Source: Bog-473 sp963742035 (GTDB lineage Bacteria; Actinomycetota; Acidimicrobiia; Acidimicrobiales; RAAP-2). From it: a stretch of 64,000 bases of DNA. Position 1 is the first letter of the stretch. Every line of letters begins with the position of its first letter. The stretch spans positions 1 to 64,000 of the forward strand of contig CAVUKH010000012.1 in assembly GCA_963742035.1 (NCBI GenBank). Reading direction: 5' to 3'. The translations under genes were made by a program, and so were the position numbers. A model generated the notes under the pieces. It was given only the letters and a program-made list of their open reading frames with translations, was not told where the DNA came from and did not search any database. Of the stretch, positions 33,700 to 42,321 are shown one piece after another.

Positions 33700-35106
33700 T
33701 CAGCCCCCGAGCAGGCCGCCGAGGCTGCCCTGGACCGGGTTCGTGGTGGTCGTGGTGGCGACCGGGTTGCTCGAACTCGACGATCCCGAGCCTGACGTCC
33801 CGGGGACGACACTTCCCAGCCCGGCGGCCCGCGTCAGCCCGTTGAGACCACTGGTGGCTCCGCTGACCGTGTTGGCGAGCCCAGCGGCACCGCTCCCGCC
33901 GTCGGTCGCGCCGCCGACGGTCTGGCTGAGCCCACCCGTCACGCCCCCAACGGTCTGGCTCAACCCGCCGGTCACCCCGCTGATGGTCTGGCTCAGCCCG
34001 CCGGTAGCTCCGTTCACCGTGTTCTGCAGGCCCCCGGCGCCCTGGTCGAGACCGCTGGTCAGGCCATCGCTTCCCGATGAGGATGCGCCGCCGAGGAGAG
34101 GTGTGGTAGCGGCTGCATCCTTGCCTCCGACCGCGGACCCGGCGCCCGCGGAAACGCCCGTACCCGCACCGCCGCTCGCTGCGGCCGCCGGAAGCGCCTG
34201 CGGGGGTGCCGAGTCGCCGCTCCCAAGCCCATCGGAACGAACGGATCCCAGCACAAGCGGCGGAGCCGCCAGAGCCGACCCCGGCGCCGGCGCGGCACCG
34301 CTTGGGCTGCTCGACAGCGCGTGCGGCGCGATGAAGGCCGCCGCCACGGCTGCGCCGGTCACGGTGACACCGGCGAAGGCGTTTCGCATCGTTCCCGAAC
34401 CACCACCGCCGTGGTGCACATTTGCGCCGCGGTGCGCCGCCCGGAAAACGGTGCGACGGATGAGGGCGCCCGTGGCGACGAGGAACCCCGCCAACGCTTC
34501 CTTCGACTCGGACACGACCGCAAACTCGCGCTTGAGAGCTTGGCGGGCGCGCCACAGCAGCGTCTCGATGGTTCCGATCTCCACGCCCTCGTGGTCGGCG
34601 ATTTGCTGGTAGGTCCAACCGGACCCTTCGCGCATGGCGAGAACATGGCGGTGACGGGTCGAGAGGCGATTGAGCGCCCGGTTCACCAGTTCGCCGTCGA
34701 CGGCGGCCAAGACGAGCTCTTCCGAGGTGTCTGCACTGGCCACGCCCACCGGCTGCTGCGCGGTGAGCTCCAGGTCGTCGGTCGGCGTACTGCGGGAACG
34801 CCGCCGCAACATGTCCGTGCAGATGTTGCCGGCGATCACGGTGAGCCAGGGGTAGAAGCGCCGTTCGCCTGCAAACCGCGGCAACGCCTTCCACGCGCGG
34901 GCGAACGCCTCCTGCGCGGCGTCCTCGGCCTCGTGCCGGTCGTTGAGTCGACGCAGGCAGAAACGGAGGAGGCGCTCGTAATACCGCGCGTAGAGGTTCC
35001 CGAATGCCGCGGAGTCACCCGCCTGGCATCGTTCGACGAGCGTGCGATCGCGGTCGAGGTCGACGTCGTCACAGAGGCTTGTCAGCTCTTCTTCGCGGAG
35101 CGCCAA
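33700..35106 (-). CDS. ECF-type sigma factor with fused membrane segment and repeat-rich C-terminal tail
   Basis: This 468-residue protein starts at TTG 35106 behind GGAGGGA. Residues about 25-100 are sigma region 2 (YYERLLRFCLRRLNDRHEAE then AAQEAFARAW), and about 150-200 are region 4 (LSTRHRHVLAMREGSGWTYQ then QIADHEGVEIGTIETLLWRA). A hydrophobic stretch VTVTGAAVAAAFIAPHAL lies near residue 250. The final 200 residues are Gly/Ser/Thr-rich with repeats of an 11-residue unit GGLSQTVGGVT, ending in SSSSSN and a TTTTT run. Ordinary ECF factors are about 180-200 residues. No anti-sigma gene is adjacent, so the tail may tether or inhibit the factor in cis. Confidence 0.85.
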   Translation of the reverse strand: MALREEELTSLCDDVDLDRDRTLVERCQAGDSAAFGNLYARYYERLLRFCLRRLNDRHEAEDAAQEAFARAWKALPRFAGERRFYPWLTVIAGNICTDMLRRRSRSTPTDDLELTAQQPVGVASADTSEELVLAAVDGELVNRALNRLSTRHRHVLAMREGSGWTYQQIADHEGVEIGTIETLLWRARQALKREFAVVSESKEALAGFLVATGALIRRTVFRAAHRGANVHHGGGGSGTMRNAFAGVTVTGAAVAAAFIAPHALSSSPSGAAPAPGSALAAPPLVLGSVRSDGLGSGDSAPPQALPAAAASGGAGTGVSAGAGSAVGGKDAAATTPLLGGASSSGSDGLTSGLDQGAGGLQNTVNGATGGLSQTISGVTGGLSQTVGGVTGGLSQTVGGATDGGSGAAGLANTVSGATSGLNGLTRAAGLGSVVPGTSGSGSSSSSNPVATTTTTNPVQGSLGGLLGG

Positions 35107-35922
35107 CTGATCCCGTCCCTCCCTCCGTTCGTCCTCCCACCCGGGGCTACGTCACATTATGTCCGTCTTTTAGGAGGTTTTCGGAGAATCGAAATACGAA
35201 TTGTGATGAACAGGGGTTGGAAATTCTTGCACAAGAAAGTTGAGGAACTGTTGCGCGACCGAAGGGCGGCTCGGCGTGGTCCGCCGTTGGTACGCCTGCG
35301 TCGCGCCGTTGACGGTGGGCGGATTCACCCTGGGGGCGAGTACCGGCGACGCGCTTCGCTCGCACCGGCCGCAAGATTCGACCACTGCTTCGGTTCCTCT
35401 CCCTGCAGGAGAACCGGAGGCTTGGGCGACCGCGCGTGTTCCACGTACCAGAGGAGAGACTCGCAAGGGTGACGACGTTGCCTGCGGTGGGTGACATCAC
35501 AGGTCTCGTGCTGCCGCGGCCCCGTACTCGCCTCCGGCTCCAACGTCCCCGGGCAGTAGGCCGCGCAACCCGGGCGTAGGATGCCACCGGGCTGCGTGCG
35601 GGTCTGTGGTTGAAAGTCGAGGCCAGTCGCAGGCAAAACGACCCACGTAAGGCGACTTGTGGTCGCTGAGCATGGTGCGGCTTAGAGGTAAGCCCTGCCC
35701 GCTGCGTCCCCGGCTGTCGGGGGCGGGTGGAGACGAGGCGATGCGCGCCACCATGGTGCCGTTGGGTAGGGCGGCTCGCCGCCGTACCGCCGGGACCGGC
35801 GCGTCACCCTCGCGGCAGGCGAGTGTGGGGTCAAAGACCAGGTCAGCCGCACGCAGCCCCATTTCGCCGTGCAGGCCCGGCGGCAGCTCCGGGCCCGCCA
35901 CGGCCGGTAGGATCAGCGTTCC
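35107..35922. other. Gap between the sigma-factor gene and secA
   Basis: No supportable gene in 816 bases. An AT-rich patch at 35150-35230 probably holds the leftward sigma-factor promoter; a CATAAT-like -10 lies at about 35153-35158 on the minus strand. The right end carries the secA promoter. A minus-strand frame over 35.5-35.9 kb continues antisense through secA and is treated as an artefact. Confidence 0.4.
35908..35913 (+). promoter_or_regulatory. Candidate -10 element of secA, near-leaderless
   Basis: TAGGAT ends 9 bases before the ATG at 35923. The AGGA in it could alternatively act as a Shine-Dalgarno sequence. Confidence 0.4.
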
Positions 35923-38718
35923 ATGAGCGTTTTCACAAAGGTCCTGCGCGCCGGCGAAGGCAAGAAGGTCAGGCGCCTGGCCGAGCTCGTCCCCCTGGTG
36001 GGTGCCCTCGAGCCCGACATGCAGGGCCTGAGTGACGACGCGCTCGCCCACAAGACGGTGGAGTTCAAGGAGCGCCTCGACCAGGGCGAGACCCTCGACG
36101 ACCTTCTCGTCGAGTCCTACGCGGTTGTCCGGGAAGCGGCCTGGCGCGTCTTGGGGCAACGCCATTTCGACGTGCAGCTCATGGGGGGCATGGCCCTGCA
36201 CTTCGGGTGGATCGCCGAAATGAAGACGGGTGAGGGCAAGACGCTGGTGTCCACCCTCCCGGCCTATCTCAACGCCCTCGACGGTCGCGGCGTCCACATG
36301 GTGACGGTCAACGAGTACCTCGCCACCCGCGACTCCGAATGGATGGGACGGATCCACCGCTGGCTCGGTCTGACTGTTGGGCGGATCGGTTCCGACATTG
36401 ATGATCCCGCGCTGAAGCGGGCGGCCTACGCCGCGGACATCACGTACGGGACGAACAGTGAATTCGGTTTTGACTACCTGCGCGACAACATGACACGCAG
36501 TCGCGATCTCATGGCGCAGCGCGAGCATGCCTTCGCCATCGTCGACGAGGTCGACTCCATCCTGATCGACGAGGCCCGCACCCCCCTCATCATTTCGGGA
36601 CCGGCGGACGAGGCCGCACAGCTCTACTACCAGTTCGCGTCCATCGCCCGCACGCTGACCCGGGACGTCGACTACGAGGTCGACGAGGAGAAGAAGACGG
36701 TCGTCCCTCTGGAGTCCGGCATTGAGAAGGTCGAGCAGGCGGTCGGCGTGGAGAACATCTACGACGCCGTCTCGGTCAACTACGTCCACCAGCTGACGAA
36801 GGCTCTCACCGCCAAGGACCTCTACAAGCGCGACAAGGACTATCTGGTCCAGGGCGGCGAGGTGAAGATCGTCGACGAATTCACCGGGCGCACCCTCGAA
36901 GGTCGTCGGTGGTCCGACGGTCTCCACCAGGCCGTCGAGGCGAAGGAGCGCGTGGCCATCAAGGAGGAGAATCACACCTGGGCGACGGTGACCCTGCAGA
37001 ACTACTTCCGCCTGTACGACAAGTTGTCCGGCATGACCGGTACGGCGGAGACCGAGGCCGGCGAGTTCGCGGCAACGTACGGCCTGCCGGTGGTCCCCAT
37101 CCCGACCAACAAGGACATGCTCCGCCTCGACGAGCCCGACCTGGTGTTCAAGTCCGAGGAGGCCAAGTTCAACGCGGTGGCCGACGACATCGTGGAGCGC
37201 CATGAGCTCGGTCAGCCCATGCTGATCGGGACGGCGTCCGTGGCCAAGTCGGAGCTGCTGTCGCGCTTGTTGGAGAAGCGGGGCGTGACGCACAACGTGC
37301 TCAACGCCAAGCAGCACTTTCGGGAGGCCGAGGTCGTGGCCCAGGCCGGCCGCCGCGGCGCGGTCACGGTGGCGACGAACATGGCCGGGCGCGGTGTCGA
37401 CATCATCCTCGGGGGCAATCCCGAGCTGCTGGCCCAACACGAGCTGGCGGCCGAGGGCGTCGACATCGAGAGCGACGAGGGGCTTGCCGAACTGGAGAGC
37501 CGCCAAGCGGCCATGGAGGCTCGCTGCCGCGCCGAGGGCGAAGAGGTGCGCAAGCTGGGCGGACTGTACGTGCTGGGCAGCGAGCGCCACGAGAGCCGGC
37601 GCATCGACAACCAGCTGCGCGGCCGCTCGGGCCGCCAGGGTGACCCCGGGGAGAGCCGCTTCTACCTGAGCCTCGACGACGAGCTGCTGCGTCTGTTCGC
37701 CACCGGGGCCATGAGCTGGGTGATGGGCCGGACCCTGCCCGACGACGTGCCGATCGAGTCCAAGACGGTGGCCAAGGCGATTGAGCGGGCGCAGAACACC
37801 GTCGAGGCCCGCAACGCGGAAATGCGCAAGGACGCGCTCAAGTACGACGAGGTGATGGACCAGCAGCGCAAGGTCATCTACGAGCGCCGGCTGCAGATCA
37901 TCGACGGCGACGACCTCGAGGAGCACACGGAGGACCTCCTGGCCGGGGTGGCGGAGAAGCTCGTGGCCGAGCACTGTCCCACCGAGTTCGAGGAGGACTG
38001 GGACCTGAAGGGTCTGGTCGACTCGTTGCTGCAGTACTACCCGACCAAGTTCTCCGTGGCCGATCTCGAGCAAGCGGCGACGACGGAGGACCTGGTGGAG
38101 TCCATCGTCGAAGAGGCGCTCGACTACTACGAGAAGCACGGCGAGGCGATGCCGGGCGGCTCCGAGACCATGCGGCAGATCGAGCGCGACGTGTACCTGC
38201 AGATCATGGATGCGCGCTGGCGCGACCACCTGGCCGAGATGGACAACTTGAAGGACGGCATCCACCTGCGCTGGACCGTCCAGGCCGATCCGCTCAATGC
38301 GTGGCAACAAGAGGGCTACTCCATGTTCGGTCAGCTCATGGAGGTGATCGACAACGATTATCTCCGTTACATCCTCCACGTCGAGGCGGTCCAGCAGACG
38401 GCGGCCGAGCCCGACCTCGACAAGGCGGTCTACGCCGCCGCCGAGGACCCCGTCGCCGAGACGGGGGCCATGGCCTCGGCGCTGCTGGCGGACCAGGGCG
38501 CCAGCGTGCCAGCGCAGACAGCCGTGCTGCCCCGGTCCAACGGGGCCGCCGGCAACGGGCGGGCCGGAGGTGGCAAGGCGCAGATCAAGCAGCCCAACCC
38601 ACCCGACCCCGATGCCCTGGTGCCGATCGTCAAGGAGCAGCACGAGAAGATCGGTCGGAACGAGCCCTGCTGGTGCGGGAGCGGCAAGAAGTTCAAGTTG
38701 TGCCATGGCGCCGCCTGA
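35923..38718 (+). CDS. secA: Preprotein translocase ATPase SecA
   Basis: This 931-residue motor of the Sec pathway pushes unfolded preproteins through SecYEG. It has GMALHFGWIAEMKTGEGKT with Walker A near residue 105, the DEAD-like VDEVDSILIDEARTPLIISG, motif TNMAGRGVDIILGG near residue 485, and RGRSGRQGDPGESRFYLS. The end is a SEC-C zinc motif EPCWCGSGKKFKLCHG that binds SecB or ribosomes in other bacteria. Length and all motifs are complete. Its last 14 bases overlap prfB. Confidence 0.96.
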   Translation: MSVFTKVLRAGEGKKVRRLAELVPLVGALEPDMQGLSDDALAHKTVEFKERLDQGETLDDLLVESYAVVREAAWRVLGQRHFDVQLMGGMALHFGWIAEMKTGEGKTLVSTLPAYLNALDGRGVHMVTVNEYLATRDSEWMGRIHRWLGLTVGRIGSDIDDPALKRAAYAADITYGTNSEFGFDYLRDNMTRSRDLMAQREHAFAIVDEVDSILIDEARTPLIISGPADEAAQLYYQFASIARTLTRDVDYEVDEEKKTVVPLESGIEKVEQAVGVENIYDAVSVNYVHQLTKALTAKDLYKRDKDYLVQGGEVKIVDEFTGRTLEGRRWSDGLHQAVEAKERVAIKEENHTWATVTLQNYFRLYDKLSGMTGTAETEAGEFAATYGLPVVPIPTNKDMLRLDEPDLVFKSEEAKFNAVADDIVERHELGQPMLIGTASVAKSELLSRLLEKRGVTHNVLNAKQHFREAEVVAQAGRRGAVTVATNMAGRGVDIILGGNPELLAQHELAAEGVDIESDEGLAELESRQAAMEARCRAEGEEVRKLGGLYVLGSERHESRRIDNQLRGRSGRQGDPGESRFYLSLDDELLRLFATGAMSWVMGRTLPDDVPIESKTVAKAIERAQNTVEARNAEMRKDALKYDEVMDQQRKVIYERRLQIIDGDDLEEHTEDLLAGVAEKLVAEHCPTEFEEDWDLKGLVDSLLQYYPTKFSVADLEQAATTEDLVESIVEEALDYYEKHGEAMPGGSETMRQIERDVYLQIMDARWRDHLAEMDNLKDGIHLRWTVQADPLNAWQQEGYSMFGQLMEVIDNDYLRYILHVEAVQQTAAEPDLDKAVYAAAEDPVAETGAMASALLADQGASVPAQTAVLPRSNGAAGNGRAGGGKAQIKQPNPPDPDALVPIVKEQHEKIGRNEPCWCGSGKKFKLCHGAA

Positions 38719-39859
38719 CGGGCCGTCGGCCGATCTCCCTCGCGACTTCACATCTGAGCTCGGAGCGCTAAGGGAGCGGCTGACCGAGGCGGAGCGCTAC
38801 CTCGGGCGGGAGAAGCTCGAAGTGCGCCGAGCCGAGCTCGAGGCCGAGGTGGCGCGCCCCGACCTCTGGGACGACGCCGACAACGCGCGCGCCGTGACCA
38901 AGGAGCTCGGGCGCGTCTCGGCCGACCTGGACCAGCTCGACACGCTGCGCAACGCGCTCGAGGACGCGCAGGCTCTGCTGGAGCTCACGCAGGAGTCCGC
39001 CGCCGAGGGCGCCAGGGATGCCGCGCTCGACGTCGAGCTGATTGAGACGGTCGACGCCCTCGGGACGCAGCTGGGGGCGCTGGAACTGCAGTCGCTGTTC
39101 TCCGGCGAGTACGACGAGCTCGACGCCGTGTGCGAAGTGCACGCCGGCGCGGGTGGCACCGATGCCCAGGACTGGACCGAGGTCCTCCTGCGCATGTACC
39201 AGCGCTGGGCCGAGCGCCGCGGCTTCACCGTCGAGGTGGACGAGGCGACCGAGGGGCAGGAGGCAGGCCTGCTCTCGGCCACCTTCATCGTCCACGGCCG
39301 CTTCGCCTACGGGCTCTTGGCCACCGAGCGCGGCGTGCACCGCCTGGTCCGGATGTCACCGTTCGACTCGCAGCACCGCCGCCAGACGAGCTTCGCCTCC
39401 ATGGACGTCACGCCCTTCCTGGAAGACGTGTCGTCCGAGGTGGACATCGACGAGAAAGACCTGCGTATCGACACATATCGCTCCTCGGGGGCCGGGGGGC
39501 AGCACGTCAACAAGACGGACTCCGCGGTGCGCCTGACCCACCTGCCGACCGGGCTGGTCGTCTCCTGCCAGAACGAGCGCAGCCAGCACCAGAACAAGGC
39601 CAAAGCGCTGCAGATCCTGGGTGCCAAGCTGGCCGAGCGCGCCCGCATGGAGCGGCGGGCCGAGCTCGACGCGTTGAGCGGTGACCGGGTCGACAACGCG
39701 TGGGGCAACCAGATCCGCTCCTACGTGATGGCGCCGTACCAACTCGTCAAGGATCTCCGCACCAACTACGAGACGGGCAACGTCGACGCGGTGCTCGACG
39801 GCGACCTCGATCCGTTCATGGAGGCCGAGCTGCGCCGCCAACGCGAGGGCAACGCGTAG
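38705..39859 (+). CDS. prfB: Peptide chain release factor 2
   Basis: This 384-residue class I release factor recognises UAA/UGA: the RF2 tripeptide SPF is at residues 218-220 and the peptidyl-hydrolysis GGQ motif at 264-266 (SSGAGGQHVNKTDSAVR). The frame is continuous from the ATG at 38705, so the programmed +1 frameshift that autoregulates prfB in many bacteria is absent, as in other actinobacteria. The start lies inside secA (14-base overlap), so translation is coupled to SecA. Confidence 0.95.
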   Translation: MAPPDGPSADLPRDFTSELGALRERLTEAERYLGREKLEVRRAELEAEVARPDLWDDADNARAVTKELGRVSADLDQLDTLRNALEDAQALLELTQESAAEGARDAALDVELIETVDALGTQLGALELQSLFSGEYDELDAVCEVHAGAGGTDAQDWTEVLLRMYQRWAERRGFTVEVDEATEGQEAGLLSATFIVHGRFAYGLLATERGVHRLVRMSPFDSQHRRQTSFASMDVTPFLEDVSSEVDIDEKDLRIDTYRSSGAGGQHVNKTDSAVRLTHLPTGLVVSCQNERSQHQNKAKALQILGAKLAERARMERRAELDALSGDRVDNAWGNQIRSYVMAPYQLVKDLRTNYETGNVDAVLDGDLDPFMEAELRRQREGNA

Positions 39860-40696
39860 CAGGCGTCCGTAGGCATCGCGCCGTGTGCACCACCGCGTCA
39901 CCGCGTGTGCATGGACGTTCGGTTTTCGCAGCGGCAGCGGCAACGGCGCTGGGGCGCTGACGCAGCATGGATGTGTGTGCTTCCGCGCTGCAGCGCGTGG
40001 TCGATCGCCGACGCTCGTGCACGTCGCGAAGTCGACCGCCGTCGCGCCCGAGCGTCGACGTCACGTGCCGCGCCCGTGCGGCGCGTCGTCAGGTCCGGCG
40101 CGACTCGACTCCCGGCGTGTCCAGGCGATGCGCGCCGACGGAGAAAAGGGCCGGCGACGGGCGACCGCGACCGGCGCACTGCGCCGCTTGACGGGCACCC
40201 CACCGGCGGGCGGGGTGACGCAGGCGGCGGTGACGCAGGCGGCGATGACGCGGCGCCCTATGACCTGCCGCGACGTCCACCGCCCGGGTCAGGGCGATTG
40301 TCGGGCACGGCGACCACCGCCACCGTCCCGCACCGGAACGGGCCCGGATGGAACCTCCCCTCCCCCCGGACTGGGCGCGGCGGCGGCCGTGCCGCCGGAA
40401 GAACCCGACAGAAAAACGGGAGAGCCGGCGCGCCGAGCACGCCGAACTCGCCGAGCAGGCTGGACGGTGATGACGAGCACGCACGGTGCAGGGGCCCCTG
40501 CCATCCGGCGCCGGGGCACCGCGTCGCGACGAGGTGGGCGGACGTGGGCTCGGTGCACCGCGGTGGCTCTCTCCACGATCCGCGCCGCAGAACCCTGTGA
40601 CCTGCGTCGGAGTCGCTGACCCGAAACCGCAAGGCGGACTCGTTAGGATTGTGGAGTGCCCTGCCTACGCCGGCCCGGGCGACAGTTCTCTCACTG
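39860..40696. other. CpG-rich gene-free stretch between prfB and ftsE
   Basis: These 837 bases separate prfB from ftsE. Several open frames cross it, but they are compositional: the encoded proteins are Arg/Ala/Pro low-complexity with no family resemblance. The density of CG dinucleotides is visibly higher than in the flanking genes. A 15-base tandem repeat sits at 40214-40255. The right end holds a possible ftsE -10 (TAGGAT at about 40645). No tmRNA or smpB was recognised here. Confidence 0.5.
40214..40255. repeat. 15-base tandem repeat, two perfect copies plus a partial third
   Basis: GGTGACGCAGGCGGC occurs at 40214-40228 and 40229-40243, followed by a degenerate copy starting GATGACGCGGCG. 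Confidence 0.7.
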
Positions 40697-41401
40697 ATGA
40701 TCCGATTCGAAAACGTCACCAAGACCTACAAGGGCTCAACGGTCGCGCTGCGCGACATCACCGTTGAGATCGACAAGGGCGAATTCCTCTTTCTCGTCGG
40801 CGCGTCCGGATCGGGCAAGACAACCTTCATCCGGCTCCTGCTGCGCGAGGAGCTTCCCGACGCGGGTCAGATCCTCGAAGCGGGCCGCAACATCGTGGAA
40901 CTGCCGAAATGGCGGGTGCCGTATCTCCGCCGCAACATCGGCTGCGTGTTCCAGGACTTCCGCCTCCTGCCGAACAAGACCGTCTTCGAGAACGTGGCCT
41001 TCGCCCTCGAGGTCATCGGTCGTCCCCGCCACGTGGTGGCGAACCAGGTACCGCAGGTGCTGGACCTGGTCGGACTGGCCAACAAGCGGGACAACCTGCC
41101 CAACGAGCTCTCGGGCGGCGAGCAGCAACGGGTCGCCGTGGCCCGTGCCTTCGTCAACCGGCCGCTCATCCTGTTGGCCGACGAGCCCACGGGAAATCTC
41201 GACCCGCAGACGAGTCAGGGCATCATGCAGCTCCTCGACCGCATCAACCGGACCGGCACGACGGTCGTGGTGGCGACGCACGACGAGGTGCTCGTGGACA
41301 AAATGCGCCGACGCGTCATTGAGCTGAGCAACGGGCGCATGGTGCGCGACCAGGCGCGTGGCGTGTACGGCTTCGACGGCTCGGGGCAGGAGGCCGTCTA
41401 G
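40697..41401 (+). CDS. ftsE: Cell division ATP-binding protein FtsE
   Basis: This 234-residue ABC ATPase has Walker A GASGSGKTTF near residue 37, Q-loop VFQDFRLLP, the signature LSGGEQQRVAVARA, Walker B LILLADEPTGNLD and switch histidine VVATHDE. With FtsX it regulates peptidoglycan hydrolases at the septum. The start is the ATG giving MIRFENVTKTYKGS; the longer upstream frame is not typical. ftsX follows after two bases. Confidence 0.94.
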   Translation: MIRFENVTKTYKGSTVALRDITVEIDKGEFLFLVGASGSGKTTFIRLLLREELPDAGQILEAGRNIVELPKWRVPYLRRNIGCVFQDFRLLPNKTVFENVAFALEVIGRPRHVVANQVPQVLDLVGLANKRDNLPNELSGGEQQRVAVARAFVNRPLILLADEPTGNLDPQTSQGIMQLLDRINRTGTTVVVATHDEVLVDKMRRRVIELSNGRMVRDQARGVYGFDGSGQEAV

Positions 41402-41403
41402 CG

Positions 41404-42291
41404 ATGGCTGTTTCCGTCGACTACGTCGTCCGCGAGACGGCGTCGAACCTGTGGCGCAACCGCCTCATGACGATCGCTGCCGTGCTCACCGTCGCCGTCT
41501 CGTTGTCGCTCGTCGGCGCGGCGCTGCTGCTGCGGCAGGGTTCCGCCAACGCCACCGGGACGCTGGAGCGGGGCACCCAGGTCACCGTCTGGATGGAGCC
41601 CAACGCCAACGCGCAGGAGATCGCCGCCGTCAAGACGGAGCTGTCGCAGCTGAATTACGTCGTGCAGCCGTGCGCCTACTGGAACAAGGCGCGCAACTTC
41701 TCCGAAGCCCACCGGCTGCTTCCCTCGGATGTCATTCAGGCGACGACCGAGGCCGAGATGCCGACCTCCTATTGGTGCACCCCCGTTGCGCTGACCGATG
41801 CGGCCCAGGTCGTCCACACCTTCAGCGGCACGGCCGGGGTGCTGTCGGTGACCGAGCCCCAGCAGACGATCCACAACGAGGAGACGGTGATCAACGTCTC
41901 GAAATGGGTCTGTCTGGCCATCGCCATCGTGCTCATCGTGTCCGCCGCCGTCCTCATCCTGAACACCATCCGCATGGCCATCTTCGCCCGGCGCCGGGAA
42001 GTGTCCGTGATGAAGCTGGTCGGGGCGACCAACTGGTTCATCCGGGTGCCGTTCATGTCCGAAGGCCTGCTGCAAGGCTTGATCGGATCGTTACTGGCCG
42101 CCGTCGTGGTCTATTTCGTCTACCTGTTCATCAACCACGAAGGGAACGGGAAGACCTCGAGCAACATCTTCACCGCCATGCACATGTCCGGGTCCGAGGT
42201 GCTCCTGACCAACGTCGTGGTGGTGCTCGTCGGCATGGCGATCGGCTCCATCGGCTCCTTCATCGCGATCCGGCGCTTCCTCGACGTCTGA
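41404..42291 (+). CDS. ftsX: Cell division protein FtsX
   Basis: This 295-residue permease partner of FtsE has helix 1 at about residues 20-45 (RNRLMTIAAVLTVAVSLSLV), an extracellular domain to about residue 165, then three helices near 170-195, 215-245 and 265-290. The extracytoplasmic domain with two cysteines (QPCAYWN and YWCTPV) activates cell-wall hydrolases. Fits actinobacterial FtsX. Confidence 0.92.
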   Translation: MAVSVDYVVRETASNLWRNRLMTIAAVLTVAVSLSLVGAALLLRQGSANATGTLERGTQVTVWMEPNANAQEIAAVKTELSQLNYVVQPCAYWNKARNFSEAHRLLPSDVIQATTEAEMPTSYWCTPVALTDAAQVVHTFSGTAGVLSVTEPQQTIHNEETVINVSKWVCLAIAIVLIVSAAVLILNTIRMAIFARRREVSVMKLVGATNWFIRVPFMSEGLLQGLIGSLLAAVVVYFVYLFINHEGNGKTSSNIFTAMHMSGSEVLLTNVVVVLVGMAIGSIGSFIAIRRFLDV

Positions 42292-42321
42292 TGCACCGCG
42301 CCACCGTGGGTGGCGCGGTGG

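Noticed and set aside
33443..34894. 483-codon minus-strand frame and 364-codon plus-strand frame over the sigma-factor gene
   Set aside because: Both are shadows of the repeat-rich sigma-factor frame, and only the latter has recognisable sigma domains.
35497..38751. Long minus-strand open frame (1084 codons) opposite secA
   Set aside because: It lies antisense to a fully conserved secA and its product is low-complexity with no family motif; such frames are expected from GC-rich third codon positions.
38705..38800. Programmed +1 frameshift in prfB
   Set aside because: The RF2 frame is continuous from ATG 38705; no in-frame UGA with the slippery CUU context is present.
39885..40619. Overlapping 231- and 244-codon frames in the prfB-ftsE gap
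   Set aside because: Products are Arg/Pro/Ala-rich with no fold or family signal, and frames are open on both strands because of composition.
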